A stretch of 64,000 bases of DNA from Brachionus manjavacas (GCA_019054805.1 JAHQIY010000025.1:186001-250000), one strand, 5' to 3'. Positions 1 to 13,039 are shown, numbered from the stretch's first letter. Translations and numbers: made by a program. The notes: generated by a model not told the origin, from the sequence alone.

Positions 1-94
1 AAAGATCGCCAAAATTTTTTCCTTTTTCTGTATCTGAATTATATATCTCGCCATCTTTAAATAGTGAAGGGTTTAGTCTTGTAAGTAGTAACTT

Positions 95-172
95 TATAAT
101 AATAATAAAATAAGTTACAACAAGCTAGACAGTAGGATCCCATCTATGCTAACTGTGGTATGTAATAATAAC
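95..172 (-). repeat. 3' tail of CR1/L2-like LINE, 5'-truncated copy
   Basis: On the minus strand this reads as the 3' end of the same LINE family found at 14299-15435 and 63111-63231. The shared parts are a 'CCACAGTTAGCATAGATGGG' block, a 'TAGCTTGTTGTAA' block and an (ATT)n-like end. Only the tail is present. Confidence 0.7.
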
Positions 173-429
173 AATAACAAAAAAAAAAAAATTTATATAC
201 TACTTCATATTTTCATATACTACATATGCTAGATCATGATTGCATTTTGAATTTTAAATTCATCTTTTTCCTTTTACCTTTTTTTCTTTTCTTCTTTTTT
301 TTTCTTTCTACTAGTTAGATTTTTAGACTGATCCAATCGAGCAAATTAACCAGATTAATCAAGCTTCATAAAGATCCCAATCAAGGTAACTCAAATTCTT
401 TTATTTTTTTTTTTTAATCCGATCTGGTG

Positions 430-510
430 GTATGGCTCATTCCTGTTCTAGTTGCCAAGCCTTCCCACCACTGTGTTTAGAGCACAGTCACTTCCAGCTC
501 TGTCTTTACA
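430..510 (-). repeat. internal 3'-UTR piece of the same CR1/L2-like LINE
   Basis: The core at about 469-510 is the reverse complement of the block at about 15300-15336. It holds a short perfect stem-loop (ACTGTG, 7-nt loop, CACAGT). It is separated from the tail at 95-172 by unrelated AT-rich DNA, so this is a broken or rearranged copy. Confidence 0.6.
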
Positions 511-927
511 AATTTCATTTTTTTTTAATTGACAGTTTTTTTATTGAATTTTAAAGATGCAGAAATTCAAAACTTAAATGCTTTTTTAATTTTTGACTTG
601 AAATTCGTAAGCTAAATTTCTCAATTTCATTTTTTTTTCAGTTTCAAAAAAACTAAAAATTTAGCATAACTAACCCTTTAAAAAGTTGTAGTTCGTTCGG
701 ACCTAGGAATTCATTTAAAAAAAAATGCATATCCGATAATTTCTTTCACGTTACTTTTTAAAAAAAAAGTTGACATATTTTAGATCGAAAATCAAAAGCT
801 GTTTATTCAAATATCGATAAAGATTTAATATTTTTAGGATGTTTTTTTTATTGAAATAAAGCCTGTTTTAAAAAAAATACGAATAAAAAAATACAAATTT
901 ATGATATCAAAAAAATTTATCTACATT

Positions 928-2637
928 TTATTTGACAATCATACTTTTGGCTTTTCGCACTGGTACACTTTTTGTTCTATTTAAATCCTCTTTCAAGCTA
1001 TTCTTGTATTTTTTCTGCTGGTAGCTTTTAAAATTGTTAGCATTACGAACTGAACAAGCCGGATTGTTGATATAAACATTTGACATGTCTTGATCTGTAC
1101 CGACCATCAAGCCCGAATAGCTGTTCTTTTTGGGACCACAACAACATTTACTCAGGCAAAATCTGGTCCGACTATACACTTTATACAATATTGACTTTTT
1201 GACTAAAATTTTGAGACAATTTTTGAATTTTTTATTACAAAAGCAATAAATTAGAAAATTTGCCATGCAATTGAAATAGATCAATATGATGGCGATTCTG
1301 TTTCCAATGGCCTTTATGATAAAGGGCCTAATGGCCTCTTGTGTCGCTGAGTCATGCGGACCAAAAATGAAATCAGCCAGCGACTCTTCGAACAAAAAAC
1401 TGGGCAAATAGCAGACCAACAGCAAGCACAAAATTATGACCAAAGTTATGGTCAGTTTTTTCTGGTTTCTCATTTCTCTGATGTTAGACGAGCGATGATA
1501 CAGTGACATTGTTTTAGAGGACTTGGATGCTCCAGACAGCCGAGTTGCGGTGTGGAAGCTGGCGTTGGTACATATGCTGTTAGACGTGTTCGAATGAGGA
1601 ATTAACTTGGAAGATTTGTTCTCTATTTGAAAACTTAGGGCCGATTTGCAGCTCAGCTTTTTTTTGCTCTCACCCACAGCTTCATACTCATCGCCATTTT
1701 TGGCACTAATGCTGCAAGCACTGTTCGACACCGGTATGCTCATCAGGTTGTTCTGCTTTTTCAGGCTAATTATCAACGATATGTTGGCTATGAAAATTAA
1801 TGTATAGGGAACAGCTAGGCTGATCAAGAATTCATACAGATCAAGAAGATTGTGCTTTTTTTGACTAAATCCACTCCAGCAATTCTGAGTGTACATCATT
1901 GGCAAATAGGACGATCTCAGGACAGAAAACAAAAAAATCAGACAGCAGACTTTGCGCGCAATCGACTTGCGGCATATGGTCATTGCTCTGAATGGGGAAT
2001 GCACAAATATAAAGCGTTCTATGGTCAACGCCAAAGTTACATACATGGAGCATGACAAAAAAATGTTGATCATCATCACAAAATAGATATGGACTATTGA
2101 TGAATTGTGAAATAATTGGCGAAATTTTTCTGCACCGACCATGGCAAGTGCGCCCAAATCACTCAAAGAAAGCATCGTCAAATAGCTGTAAGGACTTTCA
2201 TTTAGCTTGGACTTGAGGAGCACAATTAAATTTATTGTGTTGAAAAATATTCCGATTATTATTATTATGTAGTTGATTAAATTGAGGACATAGATGACCG
2301 GCTTGTAGTTTTTCTTGGCTTCAAAGTACATCTCGATGTTGGAGCAGTTTTGCCCATTGGGCAGAATGAATGATGTTGTGTCGGTCGAGCTGAACAGGGG
2401 GTCGGATGTGGTGGCGCTCAGAAACGTTTTGGTTAGCAATTCCAAGTCCAAGGATGCATGAGAATCATTTGTGGCAAAAAATTCGGGAGTTGTGCGAAAC
2501 GAGCTTATTTCTGAAAACCAATGGTCGTAGTATTGGAGAAAGCTTGTCTCTAAGTGCAGATTTCTCTTATTTTCTGAGTAGAAGAATGACGTGGTTTTCA
2601 TGATTTCAGTTCCATAAAATGCAAAATAGAATATCAT
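928..2637 (-). CDS. Rhodopsin-family (class A) GPCR, peptide-receptor type
   Basis: 569-residue single-exon plasma-membrane receptor with an N-glycosylated-looking extracellular N-terminus (about 1-110) and seven hydrophobic segments. TM1 is about 113-141 (N133), TM2 about 150-170 (D160 in LSLSD), TM3 about 183-210 with E207-R208-F209 in place of DRY, and TM6 about 393-417 (C409, P412). TM7 ends in N460-F-L-I-Y464, an NPxxY variant. Then come an amphipathic helix 8 and a C498-C499-C500 cluster that could be palmitoylated. The third intracellular loop (about 292-392) is long and serine-rich. The layout resembles invertebrate FMRFamide-type peptide receptors, but the ligand cannot be read from sequence. 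No cysteine sits at the usual TM3 disulfide position. Met13 is an alternative start. AATAAA signals on the minus strand lie over the stop (927-932) and at 847-852. Confidence 0.92.
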   Translation of the reverse strand: MIFYFAFYGTEIMKTTSFFYSENKRNLHLETSFLQYYDHWFSEISSFRTTPEFFATNDSHASLDLELLTKTFLSATTSDPLFSSTDTTSFILPNGQNCSNIEMYFEAKKNYKPVIYVLNLINYIIIIIGIFFNTINLIVLLKSKLNESPYSYLTMLSLSDLGALAMVGAEKFRQLFHNSSIVHIYFVMMINIFLSCSMYVTLALTIERFIFVHSPFRAMTICRKSIARKVCCLIFLFSVLRSSYLPMMYTQNCWSGFSQKKHNLLDLYEFLISLAVPYTLIFIANISLIISLKKQNNLMSIPVSNSACSISAKNGDEYEAVGESKKKLSCKSALSFQIENKSSKLIPHSNTSNSICTNASFHTATRLSGASKSSKTMSLYHRSSNIREMRNQKKLTITLVIILCLLLVCYLPSFLFEESLADFIFGPHDSATQEAIRPFIIKAIGNRIAIILIYFNCMANFLIYCFCNKKFKNCLKILVKKSILYKVYSRTRFCLSKCCCGPKKNSYSGLMVGTDQDMSNVYINNPACSVRNANNFKSYQQKKYKNSLKEDLNRTKSVPVRKAKSMIVK

Positions 2638-5294
2638 TGAATTGAAATTGATATAACATTATAAGACACCGACTTCAATAATTCAATTTGTACGCTAAAA
2701 ATCTAAAAAGAATAAAGGTTCCTTGCTAGAAAACAATTGCTTTTATTTTATTTTATTTAACTGGAAAATAATAAAGAAATTTATTCAAAAATTATTTATT
2801 CTTAAAATTAAAATAAGTTTTTTTAGACTCTCAAAAGCTGAACTTGAGAGAATTGATAATGTTTTGCTTAGAAAATGCTTATTGAAAGAGTATTGACTTT
2901 TGAAATTTATTTTGCCGAAAAAATCCGAGTGTAAGAACATTTTTTGAAAAATAACCTTTTTTAAATTTTTAAGAATTTAAAAAAAATACATGATCATTTT
3001 TAATAATTGACTGAGTATTCTTTTTTGCCAAGCTTAATTTAATTTTTAATATTTGAAAAGCGGAAATCTGAACTAAATCATAAATCTAAAAAAATTCATT
3101 AGCTTTTATATTGAATTGCTTCAATTTGTTCATGGTAACAAAAAATAAAATTAAATATTTTGGATCAACTTTTATTTCAAGAGTCTACAATTCAACTTAT
3201 AAATTTGATCAAAATTAAGAGCACCAAAATAAAAAAGATTCAAACATAATTAACTAAAAATAAAATTAAAAATTTTAAAATGAAGTAAAGATAAAAAACA
3301 ATTTTTTTTGCAGCAAATCACGCCAAATGTAATTATTTATTAAATTAATGTAATGCAATTCTTCTGTGAGTCTAGAAACAATTAAGAATGTGTTTTTAAT
3401 TTAAAAAAAAATCTTTGAAAAATTATATGCATATCTTTTTGAGTTGCTCAAACCAAATATAGAATCTTATCAATTTTAAAATTCACCTTGGCAAGACCGT
3501 GAAGTTTTAGGTTTCTTGGCCTATCTGTCTTATTAACTTAAATTTCGTCTTAATAAATTTGTTTTCAAAAAAGCATTCTAGACTAAATTTTAACTTAAGA
3601 TTTTGCGCAGCATGAATGAAAAATTAAATTTTTACAAGGAAAATATATTCAATTAATAAAATCGTAATCGAATTTGTCTTTAGTAAAATTTAAACATGAG
3701 AATTGAAAGGGTGTTGTTGTAAATCAAAATGCTTTTTGTCAATAATCTAAAATTTAATTAAAATCTGTTTTATTACGAATTTTTTTTATATTTTCAAAGA
3801 TACAAAAACAACATGTTTATTCATAAATATTTTCTTTTGATTGCAATTTTGATCTAGTTAATTATTAAATCAGGAAGCTTTGTCAATAATCTGGCAATAA
3901 AAATTTAAATAACGTAATTCTTTGAAAATGCCTGTCATAAAAATTAAAATAATAACAAACAAAAAATTTTAATCGTTTTTTCGTCAATTTAATTGAAATT
4001 CAATATTTTAAAAATTTTACTCCAGGATTCATCAATTGAAATTTCAAATATCGAAAAATTTAAAAAAAATTATCTTTTATTTCTTCTTTGATAATACATA
4101 AATGAATTTAATTGAATTTTTTCTTTAGTAAATTTGACAAGCTTAAAAGAAGAAAAATTTATTTTATTTTTTTTCCAAATATAAGAATTTCGAAATAAAA
4201 AATGTGATTTTTTTTCCATACTAAAAACAGATTTTAACTTGAATTATCAAATTTTAGACCTATTTAAAAAAAGATTCATCATTCCTTATGAAATTACAAC
4301 AAGTAATTAAAATAAGCTTTTATTTTAATCAAAAAGTTCCTAAAATTGCTTTAATTTTTTTCCTGAATTTTTCCTTTATATTTTCATTATCTTTAAAACT
4401 TTGATCTTTACTTTATAAACAAGTTTAATAATTATAAACAATTTATTTTTATCATTTTGAATTGTTGATAGAGTTGATTTTAATTTAAGTAAATAAATTA
4501 TTGTAGTCTTCCTTAAACAGGAAATCAGCATTTGAATTTACTATTGTTTTTCTCACTCAATGTCTGATTCAATTTGTTTACACCAGGATCAAAATTAAAT
4601 TTCTTATTTAGTTTTTCATGGTCGGTATGCATCAATCATGTAACTTGCTTGATTTAAAATTCTTTCGTCTGTTTGATGATTTAATTGTATTGATAGGTTT
4701 TTTAAAAATGATTTATTTGACTGCAAAAATGTAACAATAAAAATTTACTTAAATTATGATTGAACAATTATACCATAAAAGCATGGATATGGCTGATCTT
4801 GTCTAAATTATTTTTTCATTTTAATTTAGAAAAAAAATGAAAATATTTAGGAAATATTGTATCACCACAACTCAATTACTGATGAGCACTCAACTTGAAC
4901 CACACGTGGAATGTGTTATTAAGTTAAAAAAAAATTTAATTTTTTTACATACTTTATTGTGTGTTGATGAATTATTAAGTGATAATTTAAAATTTAATTT
5001 TCAATCGAAGCAAGAACATTTGCAATACAAATTTATATAAAAATCTTCAAATAAAATTTTAGTATTAGAGGTATTTTAATGGGTTTATTTATTTAAGGCA
5101 TTGATAGCTTTTAGGTTTAAGCAAACTTGTCTTCCATTTCAAACAATGCTTACAAGAACAACATTAATATTTCATGTTAACTAAATATTTGTCATTATAA
5201 TAATAAAATTTTAACTCTACTCAACTGATATTTTTATCCAAATTATATTAAAAATAAAGTGTGACTTTCAAGTAACGGACGTCACTAAACGTCA
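2638..5294. other. AT-rich intergenic DNA, no gene recognised
   Basis: Low-complexity A/T-rich sequence with stops in all frames. The small open frame at 4837-5040 has no recognisable motif and the composition of noise. Confidence 0.6.
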
Positions 5295-6233
5295 CCACAA
5301 ATTTAGAAAAAAATCACAAATTTAGTAAAAATATTACTTTTCATTAAAAAAAATCTAATTTGGTTTTTTATTCACAAAATCAATAAAAAGTATCTAATAG
5401 AGGGAAACTGTCACAAATTAATATATTGATTCACTAAATAGATAAAACTTGCACTAATTTGATAAATATATAACTAAAACAGAACTCAATTAACTTATAA
5501 TTAATTATTGACACAAATTAATTTTTAAAAATAACAGTACACGAGTAAACTGGAGTTAAAGCCATGGTCGAATTTTGATACAATGATCCTTGAAATGAAC
5601 CAAATTCGAAATATTAAAATCAACAAGGAAAATTGGAAATTAAGTTGATGTACATGTGCATTTTACTTAAAAAATTATTTTTGTAACCAAAAATAGGTTG
5701 TGCTTATAGATTGAAATTAATGAATTTTGATAAGATTGGGCTGGATATTCCTATAAGCAACAAGCGCAAAAGAGGAGCTCCTACCAAAACAAAATCTGCA
5801 CTAGAATTTCAACGTTCTTAGTTAGTCTCAAACAAAGAAATTGGCATTGGATCACTCGAAGACGATGACGAAGAAGATTATGTTTTCGAAACGACGAGCA
5901 AGAGAGCAATAACGGAGAAAACAAATGAAATCAAAAGCTCAAGCATTCAAATAAGTTGTGAGAAGTGTAACGCAAAAATGTTAAAAAAAGAGGTTTTTAT
6001 TGTCCAAATGGCTGTACAAAAAAAAAGGTATTTTTTTTTTACTTGAATAGTGAATAAAATTAAAATAAAGTTATGATTTAATTGAATTAGTGTTTTTCAT
6101 CTTTTTTTTGTAATATTTTTTTATTTTTTGTGTTCTTTTTCTGAAATAAATATTATAAACTGAATTAGTTAATTGTTTATTGATTGTGTTTTTTTTTTTA
6201 CTAAATTAGTGAAGATTTTTACTGGATTTGTGG
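5295..6233 (+). mobile_element. MULE-like DNA transposon with inverted ends beginning CCACAAAT
   Basis: The left end (5295-5335) and the reverse complement of the right end (6190-6233) match: both start CCACAAAT and run through AATTTAGTAAAAA. Many sub-terminal CACWAATT repeats lie inside both ends in opposite orientation (for example near 5316, 5411, 5431 and 5450; and 6087, 6202). The interior carries a decayed SWIM-type protein remnant. No clear target-site duplication was seen, so the outer limits are approximate. Confidence 0.5.
5719..6032 (+). pseudogene. Decayed C-terminal part of a SWIM/MULE-type transposase
   Basis: Starting at 5719 the frame reads MNFDKIGLDIP, then a basic stretch (NKRKRGAPTKTKSAL) like the GRP-rich tail that follows SWIM zinc fingers in MULE-derived proteins. 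A TAG stop breaks it at about 5818. Reading on gives an acidic stretch and, after a frameshift near 5990, a C..C....C..GC zinc-ribbon-like cluster. It sits in the middle of the inverted-repeat element 5295-6233. The family call rests on a short motif and is moderate to low. Confidence 0.4.
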
Positions 6234-7318
6234 ATAGATATTATTTATGCTCTCAAGTAACATGCTTTTAGCATCAGAAATTGAGTGGTGTCGGTCAGAC
6301 TCTTGTGTTTTTTTCCGAGATTCAAATTTGAAAATTGATAGAACTACAGGAGAAAGAATTGGTTTTTTAAACAAAAATATGAAACATGCTTTAAATAGCA
6401 TTTGAAAGACAAATTAAAGCTGATACATTCAAGATTTTTAAAAAAATTGAATTTCTTAATCAAATTCCATTATATCTAAATTAAAATGATCAAAGTGAAT
6501 GAAAAATCGAAATGGTTTTATTAAGATAAATTAAAAATTCATAAATTCATAGTTTCAGGTTCTTAAATTAAATGAAATAAATTTAAATATTTTGTTCTGA
6601 TTCAAGAGCAAGAATATAATTTTCCTAGTTTCAAAAATATTTAGTTTTTAATCTAAATTTGAATATAAAAAATTACAGTTTTATATATTTATAAAGAAAC
6701 ATTTATTTATACCCAGTTTCATATTGTAAATTTTGAAATTTTTACAAAGCAATTAATTAATCAATTTTCAATATTTAAAACTTAATGGTTTTTTAATTGA
6801 ATAGATTAAATTTTTTTGGATAATATCCTCCCTCATTTGCATTTTAATTAAACCGGATCCAAAAATAAAATTTCACTTATCTTTTTAAAAAAGCTATTAA
6901 AAAAAGTACCGTCAAAAGTAAATAATTTTTGAAAAATAAAATGTTTTAAATGGACTCTTTCATTAAATTATATGAACAAGACATTGTAAAAATATTGATT
7001 AGATAATTATTTGATTACTTCTTTGTATTTTAAAATCTCGTATGTAGCATAAAAAAGCCTTCATATCTTTCATAACAAAATCCATGTTTACAATACCAGG
7101 TACACAGTATGCTTTTTGTAAATTATTTTTTAAATGTCAATGTAAAATTCGAATGAAATTTTAAAATAAATAAAATTAGTAATTATTTAATTTTTTGCCT
7201 TTTAAATTTTACATGGTTGTATCTTTTTTAAACCAATTTTTATTTAAATTTGAGAATTGAAATTTTCTACTAGTTACTTTTTTGGCTTACTATTTATTAA
7301 CGAGAAATTTGGTTCGAG
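6234..7318. other. AT-rich DNA, no gene seen
   Basis: No coding signal, RNA gene or clear repeat. The short open frame ending at 6219 on the minus strand overlaps the transposon end and has no recognisable motif. Confidence 0.5.
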
Positions 7319-7320
7319 TA

Positions 7321-7664
7321 CCACAAACAATTTGAATAAAATACCCCATATTTTTTATTTTTTTCCCAATTATTAAGTTTATACATAAAAAAATTAATTA
7401 ACACTAAATAAAATACAAATCCACTATTTTTAACTTATTTACAATTTTTATTTAAAAATTTTAATTTTTTTAATTTAGGTACTTTTTCTTAAATTTGTTA
7501 TCATTTTTTAACAAAAAGTGTAAATAAGTTAAAAATAGTGGATTTGTATTTAAAGTAGGGTAAATAAATTTTTTTAAAATTAAAAACTAAATAATTGGGG
7601 AATTTATTTAATATTTTGGGAAAAAAAATTAAAAATTCGGGATATTTTTTTAAAAATTTTGTGG
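7321..7664. mobile_element. Foldback MITE flanked by TA dinucleotides
   Basis: The element begins CCACAAA and ends TTTGTGG, with TA on each side (7319-7320 and 7665-7666), as for a TA-targeting transposon. The inner arms are a perfect 32-bp inverted repeat (7412-7443 against 7519-7550), extendable to about 38 bp with one mismatch. The outer arms also match imperfectly, so nearly the whole element can fold back. There is no coding capacity. Confidence 0.7.
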
Positions 7665-8687
7665 TATCATTATTCCTTTTTAACTTTTTACGAAATATTT
7701 GTAAAATATCAATTTAATTTCCCAGTCATTGAAAAATTTTAAAAGATTTCTTTGAATTCTGAAGTTTCCCAATTTTAAAGGACATTTAGAGATCTTTTAA
7801 ACAAATGTTTTATTTAAAATTTTAAAGAAAAATTCTTTATTTTTCATCTAAAATATGTTAATTTTATATTATATTTTTTTTGCCATGTAAACTTTTAATC
7901 TTGTTTATAACCATATCACAAATTTTACTTAACGGTTTTATTTTTATAAATATGATGTCAAAAATTCTTATTCTATTTCAAAATATTAATTAATTTTAAA
8001 ATTTCAGATTTAGATCAATTCTCTTTATAAAAAATGTCTTAAAAAAAGTCTAATTATATTTATGCTTAACGAAGATCCTTTTTCCCAAATTGTTTCGGCT
8101 TATGACAAAAAAATTATACACTGAAATCAATATATGGTGAAATTTTAATTTGATTTCATAAATCATTTAAAAACTAAACTCGATTTATAGAAGGCTGAGA
8201 ATTTATCATGCAATAGAAAATTGAACACAAATAAAATGATAGGAAAAATAAGAAAAATAATTTTTTAGCTCCGTATTTTTAGGAGTGAAATCAGACATTT
8301 AGAAACAAAAAAATAAATCACCATTTTTTGGAGAAATGGCTAGAAATCTAATTCAAAATAAAAAATAAAAAATTTATCTTACTATTTACTTAGAATATTA
8401 AAATTATTTAAAAACTTAAAACACACTTGTTAACTCAATAATGCTTTTTATTTAAAAAAAATGGCACGGCTAGTTCATAAAAAACATAAAGAGTTCTTTT
8501 CAAAGAAGAAGCGTAGCCAAAGAAGAATTTAGTTTGCAACTTTATAATATTTTTTTAATTAGTTAGGTTGATACCTATTCCAAATAACCTGTAGATTGCC
8601 CCAAAGAATTTGAATAAATTAAAATAGGTTAAGGTAAAAGATTAAAACAATTTTCTCAAGGTCCCCTGGCCCCTATCTATCAAAATT

Positions 8688-8735
8688 AGTTTATTTTATT
8701 TGTGCCGAGGTAATGATCCTTCAGAAAAAAAATAT
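8688..8735 (-). repeat. LINE-A 3' tail fragment
   Basis: Reverse complement of the LINE-A tail core (CTGAAGGA...CTCGGCACA...AAATAAA), diverged in the hairpin loop. Only the last ~50 bp of the element is present. Confidence 0.6.
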
Positions 8736-9465
8736 AAAAAATAATTAAAATTAAAATTAATAAATAAAAAGAAAGGATAAATGAATCTAAGTAATTAAAA
8801 AAAAAAATTTAGCGATATTTTATCTTAAAAATAGATTTTCTGGTTTTTCAAACCAGATGAAGTTTGATAAATACACGTTTTTATGCGTGTTTTAATAAGA
8901 ATTTTAAAAATCAATTTGAATAATAAAATTTTATATTTTTATTTTTGCAAGTTTTTTAATCATGAGGATGTAAATATTTAAAATAAAAAATACATTTCAG
9001 TTTTTGTGTGTCTAAATTGATATCTTTGGGACTTATTCATTTTATAGAAAAATTTTATGTAGAAAATTTTATTTTATAAAAACTCATTTTATAGAAAAAT
9101 ATCATCGAAATTTACCTGTATTAATTAACCTTTAAAAAAAAATTTAACAATTTATTATTCAAAAGCAAGAAAAATTGTTCAACTTTTTTGAAATTTTTTC
9201 ATCTATTTAGAAATAAAGCTAATGTAATGACAAAAAATAAGAAAGAAAGAATAATTACATAGAAAATTTTAATATGGGCGAAGTAAGTAAATTTTGGGAT
9301 GAATCTATGTTCCCCAAAGTCAAACACAAAGGATGAAAAATTTTATTATTCTTTTATTTTTGTTATTTTATGCTGAAAGGCAAAGATTTAAGAAGAGAGC
9401 GCATTTAGGTATTTGGGATTTTGGAAAGAGTGATACCAAGTCGACCAGATCAGAGCAAATGCTAA

Positions 9466-9505
9466 CCTATTTTTAAAGCTCCTTCAAATTAAAAAAAAAA
9501 AAATT
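9466..9505 (-). repeat. Partial LINE-A 3' tail
   Basis: Contains the AAAGCTCCTTCA-type core followed by poly-A on the plus strand, as in other minus-strand LINE-A tails. Short and diverged. Confidence 0.4.
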
Positions 9506-12500
9506 TTAACTAATTTTTATATCAGTTTCGAGAATTAAGAATTCTATTAAATAGCTTTATTCAATTTGTTCTCTTAATTCTATTTTGATTCACCCTAATT
9601 CTATTTTGAACAAAAAAATTGGGTGAACCAATAGTTCACAAAATCTGAGAACAAGAATTTTCTGGATAATAAGTGAACTATGGTTTACCTAACCGACTAG
9701 ACCCAGTTTTTCAACAATTGAATAAGAACTTTATTCTAAGTGAATTATTTATCTTTTCTATTTTATATTATTTAACTTTATTTTTAGTTTTTTCATGTAT
9801 TTTTATTCTGAAGGATAAAATATAAAAATGAATTGTTTTAAATTTAAAATAGAATTTTTATTCAAATTTCCAAACAAAAATTAAACTCATTCTATTTCAC
9901 CAAAGAGTTTAATTTTCAAAATGAAAATTTTTGCAATATTAACTTAAAATTATTATTTTGAAACTGAAAATAATATTTGAAACATCGCACTTTTTCTATG
10001 TTATTTCAACATTGGATACATTTTGGAATTAAACCACAAAAAATAAAACCACATTTATTTCAATTTATTCTCCTCATCGTCAAAATTTTTTTTACTCCAA
10101 AATGATATCAGAATAAACTTTTTTGTTGAAATAAACTCATTACAAATTCAAAAATAATCAGTAATCAATAAAATAAATGAATTTAAAAATGCTGTAAATG
10201 ATGTCCAAATTTTTCTCAGTTGCCTCACAGTATTTAGAGAAGAAATCTATTTTATAAAAATTTTTGAATTTGAAAATGAGATATGCTTAAAAAAATTAAA
10301 GTTTAATTAATCAAAATCGAAAAAAAAATTGAAAAATTTTTTCAATTTTTAGAAATATTTGTTTTTAAAAACAATTTTTCTAACTAAACAAAAATTTTTA
10401 AGATCCTATCAATTCTTTAAAATTTTATTAATATTTTTTTTTTAATTAGATGATGGTTTTGTTATGAACTAATTAAAATAAATATATTCTTATTCTATCC
10501 ATTTGATTAGATTAGATATTGAAAGTAATAAAGCTGTCATTTTTAAGTTATTTATCTTTATTTACTTTTTTCTCTAAATGCACAACTACAAGTCATTGCA
10601 TTAACCTTTTTAATAAAATTTTAATCCAAAACTTATTTGAAAGTTTTACATTTATAAAATACTCAAAACTATATTTTATCCAACTTTTCACAATTAAATT
10701 TGTATCAACACAAACATGATGCATCCATTTTTAAAGGAAAGATTACAATTTGTTTTACCTAATTAATAAATTAAAGATAAATAAATATTAGGTAAAAAAT
10801 ATCAAAAAGAAAAAAAAAAATTTTTCTCAAGAAAATTATTTGTATAAGTTGAAATGATATTTTTTTATGATTCTTTATTTTATTCTTTTGATCTGCAACA
10901 TTTAATATCATATCTAATCAATTCTTTGAATTTCATTTAATTATTATTTTAAATCTACTATCAAGCTTGCTGTAATTTTTATAAAAATTTTATGCTTGAA
11001 AGAATCTAGACTAAAACAGATATACAAATAAAAAAATTTTATAATTTTTATGAATTTTCCTATTATTTTGTGAAGACTGTGTAGCTAAAACTTTATTTTT
11101 ATTCGCAAAAGTCTGATTTTAATTTATAAAAAAAATGTGTAATTTACAGAAAAAAATTATTTTAAATTATTAGATACTTCCTTTTTAATTGTACACTAGA
11201 TCACTTACAAATCAACAAATTAAAATTACGATCACAGGCCAGGTTTAATCACAATCATGAAAAATTAAATCTATTTAATATAATTTCAATGAATTGATGG
11301 TGTTTTTATACAGGACTAATGTAAATCATTAATCAGGAATTTTCAAATACGACATTAATGACGCTAGATTAATTGAATTATGATGCTAGATAATTATTTC
11401 CGTAAACAGCGCAGCGTCAAAATTTCAAAAAAGCAGCTCTTATTTCCGATTAGTAAAAAAGGTATTCTATGTATCCTTTTGAAAGCAACAACAATATAAT
11501 TTAACAAGACTTAAATCATAACTTCTGATTAAAGTCTTATACATTTTATGCAATTTACATTTAATTTTTAGCTTAATTAGTCTTCATTTGTGTGATTATT
11601 AATAAATTAAAGCTTCAGCACGTACTTTTATCTCTAGGAATTTTACCAAACAGGTTCAAAAAAATTGTTGCTTTTTTTAAATCCTGTGAGTGTAGAAAAT
11701 ATTTTGTCCTCTTATCCTACTAATATACATCATTAGAGCAGTGCCATGACAAACGATTTCTTCCTAATTTTACGCAAAAGATATTGTAATTAAAAAACTA
11801 CTTCGTCAATTCAAATGAAATTTTTTAAAAAGAAATTTTGATAAACAAAATTATTTAATAAAATAAAATAAAAAAACTACCTTTTTAATTTATCGATTTT
11901 AGAATGGTTACAGCAAGCTAAAAATAAAATCTTTTTTTGTTCTAATGAAATTACAATTTTTTACTAATTTTTCAAAATTAAAAAAAGGAAATTTAATTTC
12001 AAAAAATCTTTACTTTCCTTAAATTTTGCTTTAAGACGATAAAATTTTTAATAGAATTTTTTGATTTTTTCTAATCTTGTAATTTGATGCAAAAATATTT
12101 TAAAATGTTTAGTGTTTAATGATTAACTTAATTAAATTTGAATATTCTATTACGCAGCATTTTGTTTTTTGTAAGTAACTTTGATTACAATAATTAAACT
12201 TTAATTTTAAAATATGCTTATTTATTTTCATATCAAAGCAAAAACCAAATATTTGAGGTAATTTCGTTTTTTTCGGATGCATTTATTGTAAAGCCTAGTT
12301 CAGACTTATCTTATCTAATATCAATTAAATTGCTTTAATACAGTTATTTATGAATTTTGATAAGGAAAATCATAAATTAGATGAATACAATATAAAAAAA
12401 ACTACATTTGTTATCTAAATTTAATTTTCTATCTACTTTTAAATCAAATTATTATTTCTAGAGATGAGTTTTTAATATTTCGTAAAAATTACTTCTAAAT

Positions 12501-13039
12501 TTCTACAAATTGTTTTGTGGCAAAATTTACTATTTATCTTTTGTAACATTCATCTGTCTCATTTGATTAGGTTGACTATATATCTTGAACAAAAATACTT
12601 TTTTCTTAAACAAACTGTTTTGGGGTTGTTTCAATTCAGAAAATCTTGAATAACTTTTTTACTAAAAGAGATAATTCAGTTCTGTAAAAATTTTAATTTT
12701 AAGCAAATTTTCTTAACGCAGTAAAATAAGTCTAAAAAAACCTGAGCAATTTTCTGAATTTTGCACGCCATTACAAAGTATTCTAATCAACTGCGCGATT
12801 ACAATGCAGAGTTTTGCAAACATTTATTTACCAATTTTAGATATCATTATTAAATGGGTATTTTAATTAATTATTTGAATGTCAAAATAAAATTTTTATT
12901 GTCAAAACTTTTATAAAAGAAATTAAAAATAAAATTTTTTAATGAGTATTAGAAAAATTATTATTGAGTGTTAAAAAAAAATATTAAAGAATACCAAAAT
13001 ATTCAAAAAAAAAAAAAAAAAATAAAAAAAAAATTATTT

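Larger units (their letters stand above)
7667..13030. other. Long AT-rich intergenic stretch with two LINE-A tail fragments
   Basis: No gene or RNA recognised over about 5 kb. Two short LINE-A tails lie at 8688-8735 and 9466-9505. A small hairpin of CACCC/GGGTG type is near 9590-9640. The 10519-10719 open frame is AT-rich noise. Confidence 0.5.

Noticed and set aside
4837-5040. 67-codon plus-strand frame
   Set aside because: AT-biased, no motif, no splice or regulatory support.
10519-10719. 66-codon plus-strand frame
   Set aside because: Low-complexity Phe/Leu/Thr frame expected by chance in AT-rich DNA.
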